A stretch of DNA of 64,000 nt from Vreelandella salicampi (lineage in GTDB: Bacteria > Pseudomonadota > Gammaproteobacteria > Pseudomonadales > Halomonadaceae): assembly GCF_013415105.1 (NCBI RefSeq), contig NZ_JACCDF010000002.1:1-64000 (forward strand). The letters run 5' to 3'. The position numbers and the translations under genes are program-made. The notes under the pieces are model-generated. The model searched no databases and had not been told where the DNA came from. It was given only the letters and a program-made list of their open reading frames with translations. Shown here piece after piece: positions 31,162 through 40,309 of the stretch (position 1 is its first letter; every line of letters begins with the position of its first letter).

Positions 31162-31548
31162 CTAAAACGGCACGTTCCTTCGCCCGGTTTGAAACTCTAC
31201 CACCTTGCGGTAAATCTCCTTCGCGCGTTCGATGGCATCTTGCTCCATCTCATCTGGCTCTATCGCGCGGTTGCCGCTTATCCCCCCGGTACGCAGTAAC
31301 TCCTTCACATCCGGCCGGTGGCGCTCTAAAAGGTACTCTAGGTTGGTGTGAATCGCCTGCAATTCCAGCGTGAAATCCCGGCGCTGCTCCAGCCGCTTGG
31401 TTAAATCTTTGGGGTCGGTAGCGCCCTCAATCAGCGTATCGAGGGTTTTGTTCACCAGCTTCTGCGCCCGATCCAACCGGGGGATGATGATAAACACCAC
31501 GTCATACAGCTGAATGGGGGATTCATAGTGGGGGTAGGTGCTACTCAT
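31162..31548 (-). CDS. small helical protein, partner of the ZipA-like protein (copy 1)
   Basis: A 128-residue, mainly alpha-helical charged protein of unknown family. It is paralogous to the product of 51406-51762: both share YD-x(1-5)-IP+L near the start, a central LELQAIHTNLEYLLERH-type helix (LELMMIRLNLEHLLNRY in the other) and a C-terminal AIE-A+-(I/L)Y helix. In both places the gene follows directly behind a ZipA-like gene on the same strand, so the two probably work together. No signal peptide or membrane segment is seen. Confidence 0.8.
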   Translation of the reverse strand: MSSTYPHYESPIQLYDVVFIIIPRLDRAQKLVNKTLDTLIEGATDPKDLTKRLEQRRDFTLELQAIHTNLEYLLERHRPDVKELLRTGGISGNRAIEPDEMEQDAIERAKEIYRKVVEFQTGRRNVPF

Positions 31549-31607
31549 AAGGCACGAATCATAAGGAACAGGGCGCTATCGTGGGTGGGGCAACCAACGC
31601 GCGCATT

Positions 31608-32195
31608 CTACTCGCCCTCGCGGCGCATTTCAGTAAGCGTGGCGTCGGTGATGGGTTCGCGCTTGGCATCAAGAATCCGCCCGCCCAGCGCGGCGAGTTC
31701 GTGGGTGAAGGCGATTAAATCATCCGGGCTGCGCGAGACCTTTCGCGCGTTCAAAAAGCGGATCAAAATGGAAACGCCCTGCACCGGCGGGTGTTCCCCT
31801 TCTTTATGCAGCGGTGGCAGCGTACCCGGCGAGGTCGCGCTGGCCACCATCAGCGGGTAGCCCTTTGGCCCCGGCGGCAGGTGAAAGGCGCCAAGCTCCG
31901 CTTCATAAAAGGCGTTTTTCTCTTTTAGTATCTCGCCCAGCGCCGTGTTGATCGCCTGGCTTGGCGCATCAAACACCACGAACAGGCACTGCTCCATCGG
32001 TTTTTTGCTTTTGGCGGGCTTTTCCGGCTTGGCGGGCGCGGGCTCAGCAGGCTGAGCGGTGGTTTCCTCGGGCATGGTGGGTGGCGCTTGCTTGCGGCGC
32101 GGCTTTATCACCACCTGGTAAAACAGCACCAGGCTGATAAGCCCGAGCACAATCGCGATGCCGGCCAACAGTATGGGGAGTTGTGTGGATAACAT
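31608..32195 (-). CDS. ZipA-like membrane-anchored protein (copy 1)
   Basis: A 195-residue protein with the ZipA layout: an N-terminal membrane helix (about 7-28), a Pro/Ala/Lys/Glu-rich linker (30-66) and a C-terminal globular domain (about 67-195). The domain follows the order of the ZipA C-terminal domain: a first strand (QCLFVVFDA), ASATSPGTLPP where ZipA has its PGTF motif, the strand GVSILIRFL, and a final helix plus GGRILDAKREPIT. It is much shorter than true ZipA and probably not the essential division protein. A paralogue with the same neighbour lies inverted at 50724-51326. FtsZ or other partner binding is inference. Confidence 0.72.
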   Translation of the reverse strand: MLSTQLPILLAGIAIVLGLISLVLFYQVVIKPRRKQAPPTMPEETTAQPAEPAPAKPEKPAKSKKPMEQCLFVVFDAPSQAINTALGEILKEKNAFYEAELGAFHLPPGPKGYPLMVASATSPGTLPPLHKEGEHPPVQGVSILIRFLNARKVSRSPDDLIAFTHELAALGGRILDAKREPITDATLTEMRREGE

Positions 32196-32316
32196 AGGTG
32201 TTACCTATTGCTTTTGGAGACACCCACAGTGTACGCCCCGCCCGCGCTGCAGCAAGTAAGGATGAGAAACCTCACCACCTGTTACCAAGGATTACATTAT
32301 TTTTTGCTAGAAAGCC

Positions 32317-32343
32317 TAAAGGTTTTCCCGCCTGCGCCGTAAT
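32317..32343 (+). promoter_or_regulatory. sigma-28 (FliA) promoter of fliC
   Basis: TAAAGGTT, an 11-base spacer and GCCGTAAT closely match the FliA consensus (TAAAGTTT-N11-GCCGATAA). The start codon of flagellin lies about 70 bases downstream, and AAAGGAG stands before it. Confidence 0.85.
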
Positions 32344-32415
32344 CAGTAATAACGGCACACAATGTGGCCGAAAAGCGGGCCTTCTAGGCCAGTGTTAAAG
32401 TAAAGGAGAATCACC

Positions 32416-33603
32416 ATGTCAGTGATCAATACCAACATCACATCGATGATCGGCCAGCAAAACCTGCGTGAGTCGCAGAACAGCCTGCAGACTTCTATGG
32501 AGCGCTTGAGCTCTGGCCTGCGTATCAACAGTGCCAAGGATGATGCGGCCGGTCAGGCCATCGCCAACCGTATGTCTGCACAGATCACTGGTCTGGGTCA
32601 GGCGCAACGTAATGCCAACGACGGTATTTCCATCGCACAGACTGCTGAAGGTGGCCTAGACCAGGTCAACGACAACCTTCAGCGTGTTCGTGAATTGACC
32701 GTACAGGCTGCTAATGGCACTAACAGCCAAGACGATTTGAACTCGATTCAAGCGGAAATTGACCAGCGTTTGACCGAGATCAACCGCATTTCTGAAGAAA
32801 CTGACTTTAACGGTACTCTGGTGCTGTCTGAAGATCAGAAGATCAATATTCAGGTAGGTTCAGAAGATGGTCAGACCATCAGTGTCAATTTGGAAGAAAT
32901 TACAGCTGAAACGTTGAGTCTTGATGGTTTTAACGTAAATGGTGCTCAAGGCACAGTGGCAGCCGCAGCGACAGCAGACTTCGAGTCTGCCTACGGAGAT
33001 TCGACCGGAATCGCTGATTCCGATGTTACTGATTTTGGCGATGCTCTGGCAGGTAAATTGGGTGTCGCTACTGGCTCAGTCACCGCTGATACTGCTGATG
33101 CGTATGTAGATCAAGATGGTAACTGGTACGCACAAGTGCAAGTAAGTGCTGGTTCTGAAGCGGAGTCACGTACTTTGGCAGCCCAAGGCATCAACATCGC
33201 TAGCGGTGCCTCTGTCACTTTCAACGTTGCGCTTGATCCTCAAGACGCGGATGTTACAACTGATACTACAGCGAGCTTTACCGTTGACGGGGCGAACCTT
33301 ACAGCTGAAAGCTTGTTGACTGGTGCAACAAACAATCCGCTTGAAGAACTTGATAGCGCGCTATCTCAGGTTGACTCACTGCGCTCCGACTTGGGTGCGA
33401 TTCAGAACCGCTTTGAATCCGCGATAACTAACCTCAGCACCAATGAGACTAACTTGTCTGCTGCAAGGTCACGCATTGAAGATGCTGACTACGCAATGGA
33501 AGTGGCGGACATGACCAAGAACCAGATCCTCCAGCAGGCAGGTACTTCTGTTCTGGCTCAGGCTAACCAGCTGCCGCAGAACGTACTGTCCTTATTAGGC
33601 TAA
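32416..33603 (+). CDS. fliC: flagellin FliC
   Basis: A 395-residue flagellin. The conserved N-terminal D0/D1 region (residues 1-165; INTNITSMIGQQNLRESQ, SSGLRINSAKDDAAGQAIAN) and C-terminal D1/D0 region (about 305-395; ending VLAQANQLPQNVLSLLG) are typical. The middle (about 170-305) is a variable acidic, Ala/Thr/Asp-rich surface domain without Cys and with many Ser/Thr that could be glycosylated. A sigma-28 promoter precedes and a terminator follows. The next gene encodes a TPR/O-GlcNAc-transferase-like protein, a common flagellin-modification neighbour. Confidence 0.97.
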   Translation: MSVINTNITSMIGQQNLRESQNSLQTSMERLSSGLRINSAKDDAAGQAIANRMSAQITGLGQAQRNANDGISIAQTAEGGLDQVNDNLQRVRELTVQAANGTNSQDDLNSIQAEIDQRLTEINRISEETDFNGTLVLSEDQKINIQVGSEDGQTISVNLEEITAETLSLDGFNVNGAQGTVAAAATADFESAYGDSTGIADSDVTDFGDALAGKLGVATGSVTADTADAYVDQDGNWYAQVQVSAGSEAESRTLAAQGINIASGASVTFNVALDPQDADVTTDTTASFTVDGANLTAESLLTGATNNPLEELDSALSQVDSLRSDLGAIQNRFESAITNLSTNETNLSAARSRIEDADYAMEVADMTKNQILQQAGTSVLAQANQLPQNVLSLLG

Positions 33604-33637
33604 AATTAGCCATAAAGGTTATAGTGCCTGACTAAAT

Positions 33638-33665
33638 AAGGCTGCCGCAAGGCAGCCTTTTTATT
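33638..33665 (+). terminator. terminator after fliC
   Basis: AAGGCTGCC and GGCAGCCTT form a perfect 9-base stem around GCAA, followed by TTTATTGTT. It separates flagellin from the glycosyltransferase gene. Confidence 0.9.
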
Positions 33666-33687
33666 GTTGACGTGAGAGATAGGTAAT

Positions 33688-36504
33688 ATGAGCAAGCAGC
33701 CAGCAAAGAGCGCCGATAAGCAGCTTAAAGATATAAAAAAAATGGTAGCTAGGCAGCCTAATAATGCCCAGTATCGACGCACGCTTGGCGCCTTGTTAAC
33801 AGATAAAGGTAAATTAGACGAAGCAAAATCTGAATTAGAAGAAGCGATTAGGCTCAAAAGCGATGACTTTGAGGCTTACTCTGTTTTAGGGAAAGTTCTC
33901 TATAATATGGGCGATTACAACAAAGCAATCACATGCTTGGAGAAGTCGCTTGCGATAAAGCCAGGATTTCACAAGTCAGAGCACTACCTTTCTTATTTAC
34001 TCTATAATAGCAATAAGCCAAAAGAAGCTTTAGCACATATAGAAGAGGCGTGCAAACAGCAGCCCCGTCATCCCGGTTACTTAGTCACTCATGGCAATAT
34101 TTTAGAAGCGCTTCATCGATATGAGGAAGCGGCCGAGCAGTTCAAGAAATCGTTAGCAATTGAGTCAGATAAATATTATGCATGGAATAATCTGGGTAAT
34201 ATTTATAAGCAGTTAGGTAAAATGGAGGATGCTCTCTATTATTATAGTCAAGCTTTTAAGGTAAATCCTCAGTCAGACATTGCCTATTCCAATAAAATCA
34301 CAACACTGCACTATATACCAAGCCTTTCATTAGAAGAAATAACGAAAGAATGTCGAGCATGGGATGATTATTTTAATAAAAGTGCGCCCGTGCGGGTGGA
34401 GGCACAGGATAAAAGTGCCGACAAGAAGCTGCGTATCGGCCTGATTTCAGATGGTTTTCGGCGCCACCCCGTCGGCTATATGATTACGTCCGTGATAGAA
34501 GAGATAGCCAACTACCACTATGAGCTTTTCTTTTACCCTACAAACTATGATTATGACTCGTTAACCGAACGACTTCAAAAAACAGCCACTAAGTGGAAAG
34601 AGATCAAGCCGTTAGGTGTAGAGCAAACAGAAAATCTCATTAGAGAAGACCAGATTGATATATTAATTGACTTGGCAGGTCACAACTCTGGCAATCGCAT
34701 GTTGGCGATTGCCAAGGAGCCAGCGCCAATTATCATGAAATGGGTAGGGGGGCTGATTAACACGACGGGTGTTAAAGCCATTGATTACCTGATCAGTGAC
34801 CATGTTGAAACACCGTCAGGGGTTGATGATCATTATGTGGAAAACCTCATCCGTCTGCCCGACGACTATATTTGTTATAATCCTCCCGGCTATGCGCCTA
34901 ATGTTGCTGCTTTGCCCGCGGCAAAAAATGGTTACATAACATTTGGTTGTTTTAATAACCCAACAAAAATCAACCCTGAAATCGTGGCCGCATGGTCTGA
35001 TATTCTTCTCGCTGTACCTAACTCCCGATTTTTTCTAAAAGGGATGCAGTTTAGCAGCGAAGAATTGAAAAAGCGCGTAACAAAGCTATTTGAAGAGTGC
35101 GGTGTTCCTGAAGAACAGCTAATCATAGAAGGGCCTTCAGCTCATAAGCAATTATTAGAAAGTTACCATAGAGTCGATATTGCACTAGACCCATGGCCAT
35201 ACTCAGGCGGTCTTACCACCTGTGAAGCTCTCCTTATGGGGGTGCCCGTTATTACTATGCCAGGGCCAACCTTTGCAGGCCGGCACAGTGCTAGCCATCT
35301 TGTGAATGCAGGCTTAGGTGAGCTTGTTGTCGACACATGGGAAGAGTATCGTCAGCGTGCTATAGGGCTAGCGTCTGACCTAGAAAGCTTAAGCATCATA
35401 CGTAAAGGCCTGCGTCAGCAGCTGTTAGACTCACCTGTGTGCGATGCAACGCGTTTTGCACGTCATCTCAATACAGCGCTACGTGCCGCTTGGCAACGCT
35501 ATTGTGAAGGAAAGCGTCCTGCAGCACTGGCATTCGATCAGGACGGTGAAGCCTATTTCGACGGTGACACACAACCTGTTGAGGTTTTGTGTTCAGAGCC
35601 CGTTCGGCATCATAAGCAAAAAGGGTTCAGCTGGGAACTGCTAGGCAAAATCATTGTTATCGATAACAGCTGTAAACTGATAAGAGAGGATCGTTTTAAC
35701 AGATTACGCCAAGTCAATGCGTTTGGTTTTGTGGCCTTCGATCCTGCCAGCCGAGTCGATAACCCAGCCCAATTTGAAGGCAGCGATGATGTGCAGGTAT
35801 TACCCCATGCGGTTCTCGGCGATGGGCAACCCGCAACGCTTCATGCCTGCTTGGAACCTACGTTCAGCAGCACCCTTGAGCCATTTCCACCGGAACAGCA
35901 ACATGGTGCAAACCCGCAAGGTGCCAAGGTGCTGGTCAAACTGCCGATTAACACCATCGCGTTGGATAGCATCGATGGGCTAGAAAGCCTTGATTGGTTG
36001 ATTCTGGATGAGCTAAGTGAAGCTACAGTGATTCTGGAAAATGGCGAAAAAGCATTGAAAGAGACGTTAGTGATTCAGGTACGCATTGCTTTCCAACCAA
36101 CACACCAGCGTCAGCCCAACCTAGCTGAAATACAGCATTGGATGGCCCGCCACGGCTTCCGATTTTACCGCTTTAATGATCAGCAGCACCTGAGCCATTT
36201 ACCCAAAAGTGTTTTCGCTGAAAAGCGTCAGGCCACTGAACTGCAAAGTGCCGATGCCATTTTTCTCCCCAGCCATGAGCGGATGGCTGAGCTAAATGAT
36301 AACCAACGCACGAAGCTCGCGTTTCTTCTGCATACGGTTTATGGCATTAAAGATATGGCGTATGAACTGTTGGCAGAAGTGGATGAGGAAAAGGCAGAGG
36401 GATACCTGATTGAAGAGAGGGTTATTGAGGCGACGAAGGAAAAGCAAGGCAGTGAGTTGGCAGAGTTGCCTGACGAGGAATTAACGTTAAACGTTACATT
36501 TTGA
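33688..36504 (+). CDS. TPR/O-GlcNAc-transferase-like glycosyltransferase with FkbM-like C-terminal extension
   Basis: A 938-residue protein. Residues about 1-225 are TPR repeats (YAWNNLGNIYKQLGKMEDA is the clearest). Residues about 250-610 are a GT41/SPINDLY-type catalytic region: LRIGLISDGFRRHPVGYM, LIDLAGHNSGNRM, TFGCFNNPTKINPE, DIALDPWPYSGGLTTCEAL. Residues about 610-938 are an extra part whose NTIALDSIDGLESLDWLILD and HGFRFYRF stretches recall FkbM-type methyltransferases, but the usual SAM-binding front is not evident. Directly downstream of fliC, so its likely target is flagellin Ser/Thr. Sugar donor unknown; the nearby 3,6-dideoxyhexose route is one candidate. Confidence 0.88.
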   Translation: MSKQPAKSADKQLKDIKKMVARQPNNAQYRRTLGALLTDKGKLDEAKSELEEAIRLKSDDFEAYSVLGKVLYNMGDYNKAITCLEKSLAIKPGFHKSEHYLSYLLYNSNKPKEALAHIEEACKQQPRHPGYLVTHGNILEALHRYEEAAEQFKKSLAIESDKYYAWNNLGNIYKQLGKMEDALYYYSQAFKVNPQSDIAYSNKITTLHYIPSLSLEEITKECRAWDDYFNKSAPVRVEAQDKSADKKLRIGLISDGFRRHPVGYMITSVIEEIANYHYELFFYPTNYDYDSLTERLQKTATKWKEIKPLGVEQTENLIREDQIDILIDLAGHNSGNRMLAIAKEPAPIIMKWVGGLINTTGVKAIDYLISDHVETPSGVDDHYVENLIRLPDDYICYNPPGYAPNVAALPAAKNGYITFGCFNNPTKINPEIVAAWSDILLAVPNSRFFLKGMQFSSEELKKRVTKLFEECGVPEEQLIIEGPSAHKQLLESYHRVDIALDPWPYSGGLTTCEALLMGVPVITMPGPTFAGRHSASHLVNAGLGELVVDTWEEYRQRAIGLASDLESLSIIRKGLRQQLLDSPVCDATRFARHLNTALRAAWQRYCEGKRPAALAFDQDGEAYFDGDTQPVEVLCSEPVRHHKQKGFSWELLGKIIVIDNSCKLIREDRFNRLRQVNAFGFVAFDPASRVDNPAQFEGSDDVQVLPHAVLGDGQPATLHACLEPTFSSTLEPFPPEQQHGANPQGAKVLVKLPINTIALDSIDGLESLDWLILDELSEATVILENGEKALKETLVIQVRIAFQPTHQRQPNLAEIQHWMARHGFRFYRFNDQQHLSHLPKSVFAEKRQATELQSADAIFLPSHERMAELNDNQRTKLAFLLHTVYGIKDMAYELLAEVDEEKAEGYLIEERVIEATKEKQGSELAELPDEELTLNVTF

Positions 36505-36511
36505 TTTAAAT

Positions 36512-36540
36512 AAGGCGGCATATAATGCCGCCTTATTTTA
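36512..36540. terminator. bidirectional terminator
   Basis: AAGGCGGCAT pairs with ATGCCGCCTT around a 3-base loop. It is followed by ATTTTATTTTTTTT on the plus strand and by a T-rich run on the minus strand, and it sits between the converging transferase and GT2 genes. Confidence 0.85.
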
Positions 36541-37512
36541 TTTTTTTTCTAATGAGAGAAACTCTTCTGTAAATCGCACGTAAGCTTCAACTTCGTAAAA
36601 ATATTGTCTTTCCATAAGCCCTTTTGGTGGTGAGCCCTTCAGCTTTATAAATTCCTTCAGCTCTTGAATGATTTGTTTTTGGTAACGTTGAGTTAAAATC
36701 ACTGTAGAGCTCTTAAACAGCTCTTCTTTTTCATCATTTTTTATGAAGGCACGTCTTATCATATTATGATGTGAGCGAAGCATCGAGATATAAGGAAAAA
36801 GGTGCCAGCCAAACTTGGTTTTTACCTCATCCGGAGTGAGCTGTTGATCATTTTCCATCATGGAAAATGTGTTAGCCGTGCGATCCTGCGGATAATTTCT
36901 TTTAAATAGGGGCTTCGAGTACTGCCTTATCTCACCATATAATGCTGCCTCTGCCACGTAAACATGGTCAGCGCCTCGATTAAATGAAAATGGTGACATT
37001 TTCGTTATCACATCCTTTTTATATAATCCCCAAAATGGAGCGGAGTATGTAAATTTTTTCATCACCATATTGCATGAGTCAATAATGTTTAGCTCTTTCG
37101 TATCAAAGTAATCTTTAGGAAGTGCGCTTTTTGCAAATTTATCATTTATATAAAAATCACAGAGCGCATATGAAACGCTTGATTTTTCGTCGTGAAGAGA
37201 TAGCAAAGATTCTAAGTATTTTGGGTAAAGAATATCGTTAGAACTGCATAAAGCTGTATACTCCCTAACGCCGCATGAAAGTGCTTTCCTGACATTACGC
37301 ACAAAACCTATGTTCTCACTATTATGTATCAAAGTCGTTTTATGAAAAGTGGGGTGGGAGTTTATTATAGAAGTTGTTCTGTCTGTACATGCGTTGTTTA
37401 TGATATAAATATGGAAATTTTCAAACGTTTGAGCATGAAGTCCATCTAAAACATTTTTTATTGTATCTTCTGAATTGTAACAGGGGATGACAATGTCTAT
37501 CACTTTTATCAC
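36538..37512 (-). CDS. family 2 glycosyltransferase
   Basis: A 324-residue GT-A fold transferase. The N-terminal nucleotide-binding region IDIVIPCYNSEDTIKNVLDG is typical, followed by IINNACTDRT. The metal-binding DXD position reads CSSND. The C-terminal ~120 residues are basic and helical. It is the last gene of the minus-strand deoxysugar operon and is strikingly AT-rich compared with the flanking genome. It likely transfers the 3,6-dideoxyhexose made by the upstream genes, or another sugar of the same glycan; acceptor unknown (flagellin or surface polysaccharide). Confidence 0.85.
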   Translation of the reverse strand: MIKVIDIVIPCYNSEDTIKNVLDGLHAQTFENFHIYIINNACTDRTTSIINSHPTFHKTTLIHNSENIGFVRNVRKALSCGVREYTALCSSNDILYPKYLESLLSLHDEKSSVSYALCDFYINDKFAKSALPKDYFDTKELNIIDSCNMVMKKFTYSAPFWGLYKKDVITKMSPFSFNRGADHVYVAEAALYGEIRQYSKPLFKRNYPQDRTANTFSMMENDQQLTPDEVKTKFGWHLFPYISMLRSHHNMIRRAFIKNDEKEELFKSSTVILTQRYQKQIIQELKEFIKLKGSPPKGLMERQYFYEVEAYVRFTEEFLSLEKK

Positions 37513-37538
37513 CTAGGTGTTAAATGCATTTTTTGGAT

Positions 37539-38060
37539 TTATGTTTCCAAGTTCTCAAAATTAGCGTCACGTTGAGATATTATCGGATCACTGATTCCCC
37601 AGTCAAAGCCAAAGCTATCCCACTTAATTCCAGTATCATGTTCTTTTGAATAGAGGCTGGTTGTCATATAACCAACTATTGCCGTTTTGGACTTAGTTAA
37701 GAACCCATGTGCAAAACCTCTTCCAATATATAAGCTTCTTTTGTTTTTTTCATTTAAATCAAAAGCTATAGATTTTCCATAAGTTGGCGAAGATTTTCTC
37801 ACATCAATAACTACATCAAGAATGCTTCCTGATATCACGTAAACGAGCTTTTCATGATCCATGGGTGGAGTTTGAAAATGCATGCCACGGATAACATTCT
37901 TCTCTGATATAGAATAGAAGCTTTCCTTAAATTCAGCATTCAATTTATTTTCTTTGAATATTTGCTTATTAAAAATTTTTACAAAATAGCCTCTGTCATC
38001 TTTGTGAAAAAAATTATCTAATAAATATACTTCTGGAAGGAATGTGTTATTTATTTTCAT
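37539..38060 (-). CDS. RmlC-like cupin sugar 5-epimerase (candidate CDP-3,6-dideoxyhexulose 5-epimerase, AscE-like)
   Basis: A 173-residue RmlC-family epimerase. The family's catalytic His is in VIRGMHFQTPP, and GRGFAHGFL is typical of the cupin core. In an operon with a CDP-3,6-dideoxyhexose pathway this family member most likely acts like AscE of Yersinia, inverting C5 of the CDP-3,6-dideoxy-4-hexulose before reduction, rather than as a dTDP-rhamnose enzyme (no rmlA, rmlB or rmlD is present). It is AT-rich, and directly precedes the GT2 gene. The exact stereochemistry cannot be read from sequence. Confidence 0.8.
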   Translation of the reverse strand: MKINNTFLPEVYLLDNFFHKDDRGYFVKIFNKQIFKENKLNAEFKESFYSISEKNVIRGMHFQTPPMDHEKLVYVISGSILDVVIDVRKSSPTYGKSIAFDLNEKNKRSLYIGRGFAHGFLTKSKTAIVGYMTTSLYSKEHDTGIKWDSFGFDWGISDPIISQRDANFENLET

Positions 38061-38966
38061 TTAAAATCCATAATAGCTCATTGTTTTAGTAATGCCCTCT
38101 TTTATGCTTACTTTAGGGTGCCAATTAAGCTGTTCTTTAGCTTTTGCTATATCTGCAAAAGTGATGAGAAAGCTGTTTGACGTTGAATTTCCCCACTCTT
38201 TTTCAATATTCATTCCCGACTTTTCCTCAATTATAGAAATTAATTCTCTAATGCTTATAGGTAATCCCGATCCAATGTTAAAAGTTTCGTTAATTTTTTC
38301 CTTTTTCACGATATATTCTATTGTTTTAATGTATGCATTTACTACGTCATCACAGTATATAAAGTCTAATTTTTGCAATCCGGCTGAAAGTTTTAAAGGG
38401 GTTTTTTTTATTGCTGACTCTAAAATATAGGGGATGATTTTTTTATTATCTTTTGGACCATATGGGGAAAATATTTTTAAAGTAACAATATTTATTAAAT
38501 TATTGTATGTATGAAGTATGCTCTCAAAAGAAATTTTTGTTCGTGCATAATAGTTTGAAGGTTTGTTGCTGTTTTTTTCACTAATAGGAACTGTGGAGTC
38601 GTCATATTCAAAAAAAGTTCCAGTGTTAATAAACCCTTTTATTCCGAACCTAATACCATGTTCAAGAAGAAGGGAGGGGAGTTTTATGTTCACATCTATC
38701 ATATCTTCAAAAAAATTGATTTCATCATTTTTTTTATAAAAAGTGGCGAGATGTATTATTAAATTTATGTCATTGTTTTTAAATATTTCTTCAATTCTTT
38801 CTTTGTCAATGTTGTGCGTTTTAATTTTGTTTAGTAAGTGAGATATCCGCCAAGTATCAGAGGTGCTTCGCTTCAGTATAGTTACTTGATAACCGTTATA
38901 AATCAGAGATTCAAGTAAATGGCTTCCCAGAAATCCTGTAGCTCCCGTCAATAATATATGATTCAT
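38061..38966 (-). CDS. NAD-dependent epimerase/dehydratase family (candidate CDP-4-keto-3,6-dideoxyhexose reductase)
   Basis: A 301-residue extended SDR. The cofactor motif is LTGATGFLGSHLLE, and Tyr-Lys are in YYARTK. Later KLDFIYCDDVVNAYIKTIEY resembles RfbJ/AscF-type reductases that reduce C4 of CDP-4-keto-3,6-dideoxyhexoses. The active-site Ser/Thr is in NTGTFFEY. It overlaps the preceding gene's stop by one base and abuts the cupin gene, so the three are coupled. With the 5-epimerase it would give CDP-L-ascarylose; without it, CDP-abequose or CDP-paratose. Very AT-rich. Confidence 0.82.
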   Translation of the reverse strand: MNHILLTGATGFLGSHLLESLIYNGYQVTILKRSTSDTWRISHLLNKIKTHNIDKERIEEIFKNNDINLIIHLATFYKKNDEINFFEDMIDVNIKLPSLLLEHGIRFGIKGFINTGTFFEYDDSTVPISEKNSNKPSNYYARTKISFESILHTYNNLINIVTLKIFSPYGPKDNKKIIPYILESAIKKTPLKLSAGLQKLDFIYCDDVVNAYIKTIEYIVKKEKINETFNIGSGLPISIRELISIIEEKSGMNIEKEWGNSTSNSFLITFADIAKAKEQLNWHPKVSIKEGITKTMSYYGF

Positions 38967-40279
38967 CAGAAGTTTACCCCAAAGAATTCTTCCAACTTTT
39001 CTGCAATAAAGTGAAAGTGGTTATCATTCAATCCCGGGTAAATCCCGAGCCAGAAGGTCTGGCTCATGGTCCGTTCCGTGTTTTTCAGCTCACCGACAAC
39101 CCGATATTCGACATCCTGGAAGTAGGGTTGCCGAGTCAGATTGCCAGCAAACAGGAGACGAGAGCCAATCTTGTTCTGGTCAAGGAACTTGAGAAGATCG
39201 ACTCGTTGAACACCAGCATCCTCCTTAAGTGTGACCGGAAAACCAAACCAAGATGGGGCGCTGTTTGGAGTTCCCTCCGCGACTTCCAAAAAATCACCTA
39301 AACTTGCCAAACGCTCCTTCAAAATGGCGAAGTTATGCTTTCGGGCATCAATAAATTCTTTCACACGTTCTAGTTGTGCCAACCCACATGCAGCTTGCAT
39401 ATCGGTAATCTTGAGGTTATAGCCCAGGTGGGAATACACATACTTGTGATCATACCCATAAGGTAGAGTACCAAATTGCTGACCAAAGCGGTTGCCGCAG
39501 GTGTTATCGCAACCCGGGGCGCAGTAGCAATCACGCCCCCAGTCCCGGAATGATTCGGCGATGCTTTTAAGTTGGGGGTTGTTGGTAAAGACAGCACCAC
39601 CTTCTCCCATGGTGATATGGTGCGCTGGATAGAAACTGAGTGTAGCAATGTCGCCAAAGGTGCCGACAGGCTTGCCATCGTAGGTGGCACCCAGGGCATC
39701 GCAGCAATCCTCTACCAGCCAAAGGCTATGCTTTTCACATAATGCTTTAACCTTGCCGAGGTTAAACGGGTTACCCAGGGTATGGGCCAGCATGATGGCT
39801 TTAGTCTTGGGTGTGATGGCCGCTTCAATCAGGTCAGCGTCGATATTGTGAGTCGCCATGTCGACATCGACGAATACCGGCACGGCGCCAAATTGAACGA
39901 TAGGATTGACCGTGGTCGGAAAGCCGGCTGCGACGCCGATTACTTCATCGCCCTTACGGATGGCGCGTTCTCCAAGCTTGGCCGATGTCAATGTGCTGAA
40001 CGCGACGAGATTAGCCGATGAACCCGAATTGACGGTCATGGCATATTCGACACCAAGAAATGTAGCCAGCTTTTTCTCGAACTCGGCGTTAAACCTCCCA
40101 GTGGTTAACCAGCCATCCAAGGATGCCTCGACCATGAGCTGGATTTCACGAGCACCTATCACCTTGCCGGAAGGGGGAATGACGCTCTCACCGGGAGTGA
40201 ATGGTTGTGGAGCATGGGCTTGGTTCGCGTACTGCTCAACGAGTTGGCTAATTTCCTGACGAAGCGCTTCGGGTGACAT
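38966..40279 (-). CDS. rfbH: CDP-6-deoxy-D-xylo-4-hexulose 3-dehydratase (RfbH / DdhC / AscC, E1)
   Basis: A 437-residue PMP- and [2Fe-2S]-dependent dehydratase of the aminotransferase fold that removes the C3 hydroxyl of CDP-4-keto-6-deoxyglucose. The usual PLP lysine is replaced by His in [16 protein letters not shown], as known for this enzyme. The cluster cysteines lie in [17 protein letters not shown]. Its partner reductase (E3) is encoded at 42195-43184. GC content rises sharply again from this gene towards the right, unlike the two genes following it in the operon. Confidence 0.95.
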   Translation of the reverse strand: MSPEALRQEISQLVEQYANQAHAPQPFTPGESVIPPSGKVIGAREIQLMVEASLDGWLTTGRFNAEFEKKLATFLGVEYAMTVNSGSSANLVAFSTLTSAKLGERAIRKGDEVIGVAAGFPTTVNPIVQFGAVPVFVDVDMATHNIDADLIEAAITPKTKAIMLAHTLGNPFNLGKVKALCEKHSLWLVEDCCDALGATYDGKPVGTFGDIATLSFYPAHHITMGEGGAVFTNNPQLKSIAESFRDWGRDCYCAPGCDNTCGNRFGQQFGTLPYGYDHKYVYSHLGYNLKITDMQAACGLAQLERVKEFIDARKHNFAILKERLASLGDFLEVAEGTPNSAPSWFGFPVTLKEDAGVQRVDLLKFLDQNKIGSRLLFAGNLTRQPYFQDVEYRVVGELKNTERTMSQTFWLGIYPGLNDNHFHFIAEKLEEFFGVNF

Positions 40280-40309
40280 GAGATATCCTGATAATCGTTG
40301 AATATGGTA

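Noticed and set aside
39590..39650. Missing PLP lysine in the aminotransferase-fold protein
   Set aside because: Replacement by His is the known feature of the RfbH/E1 dehydratases.
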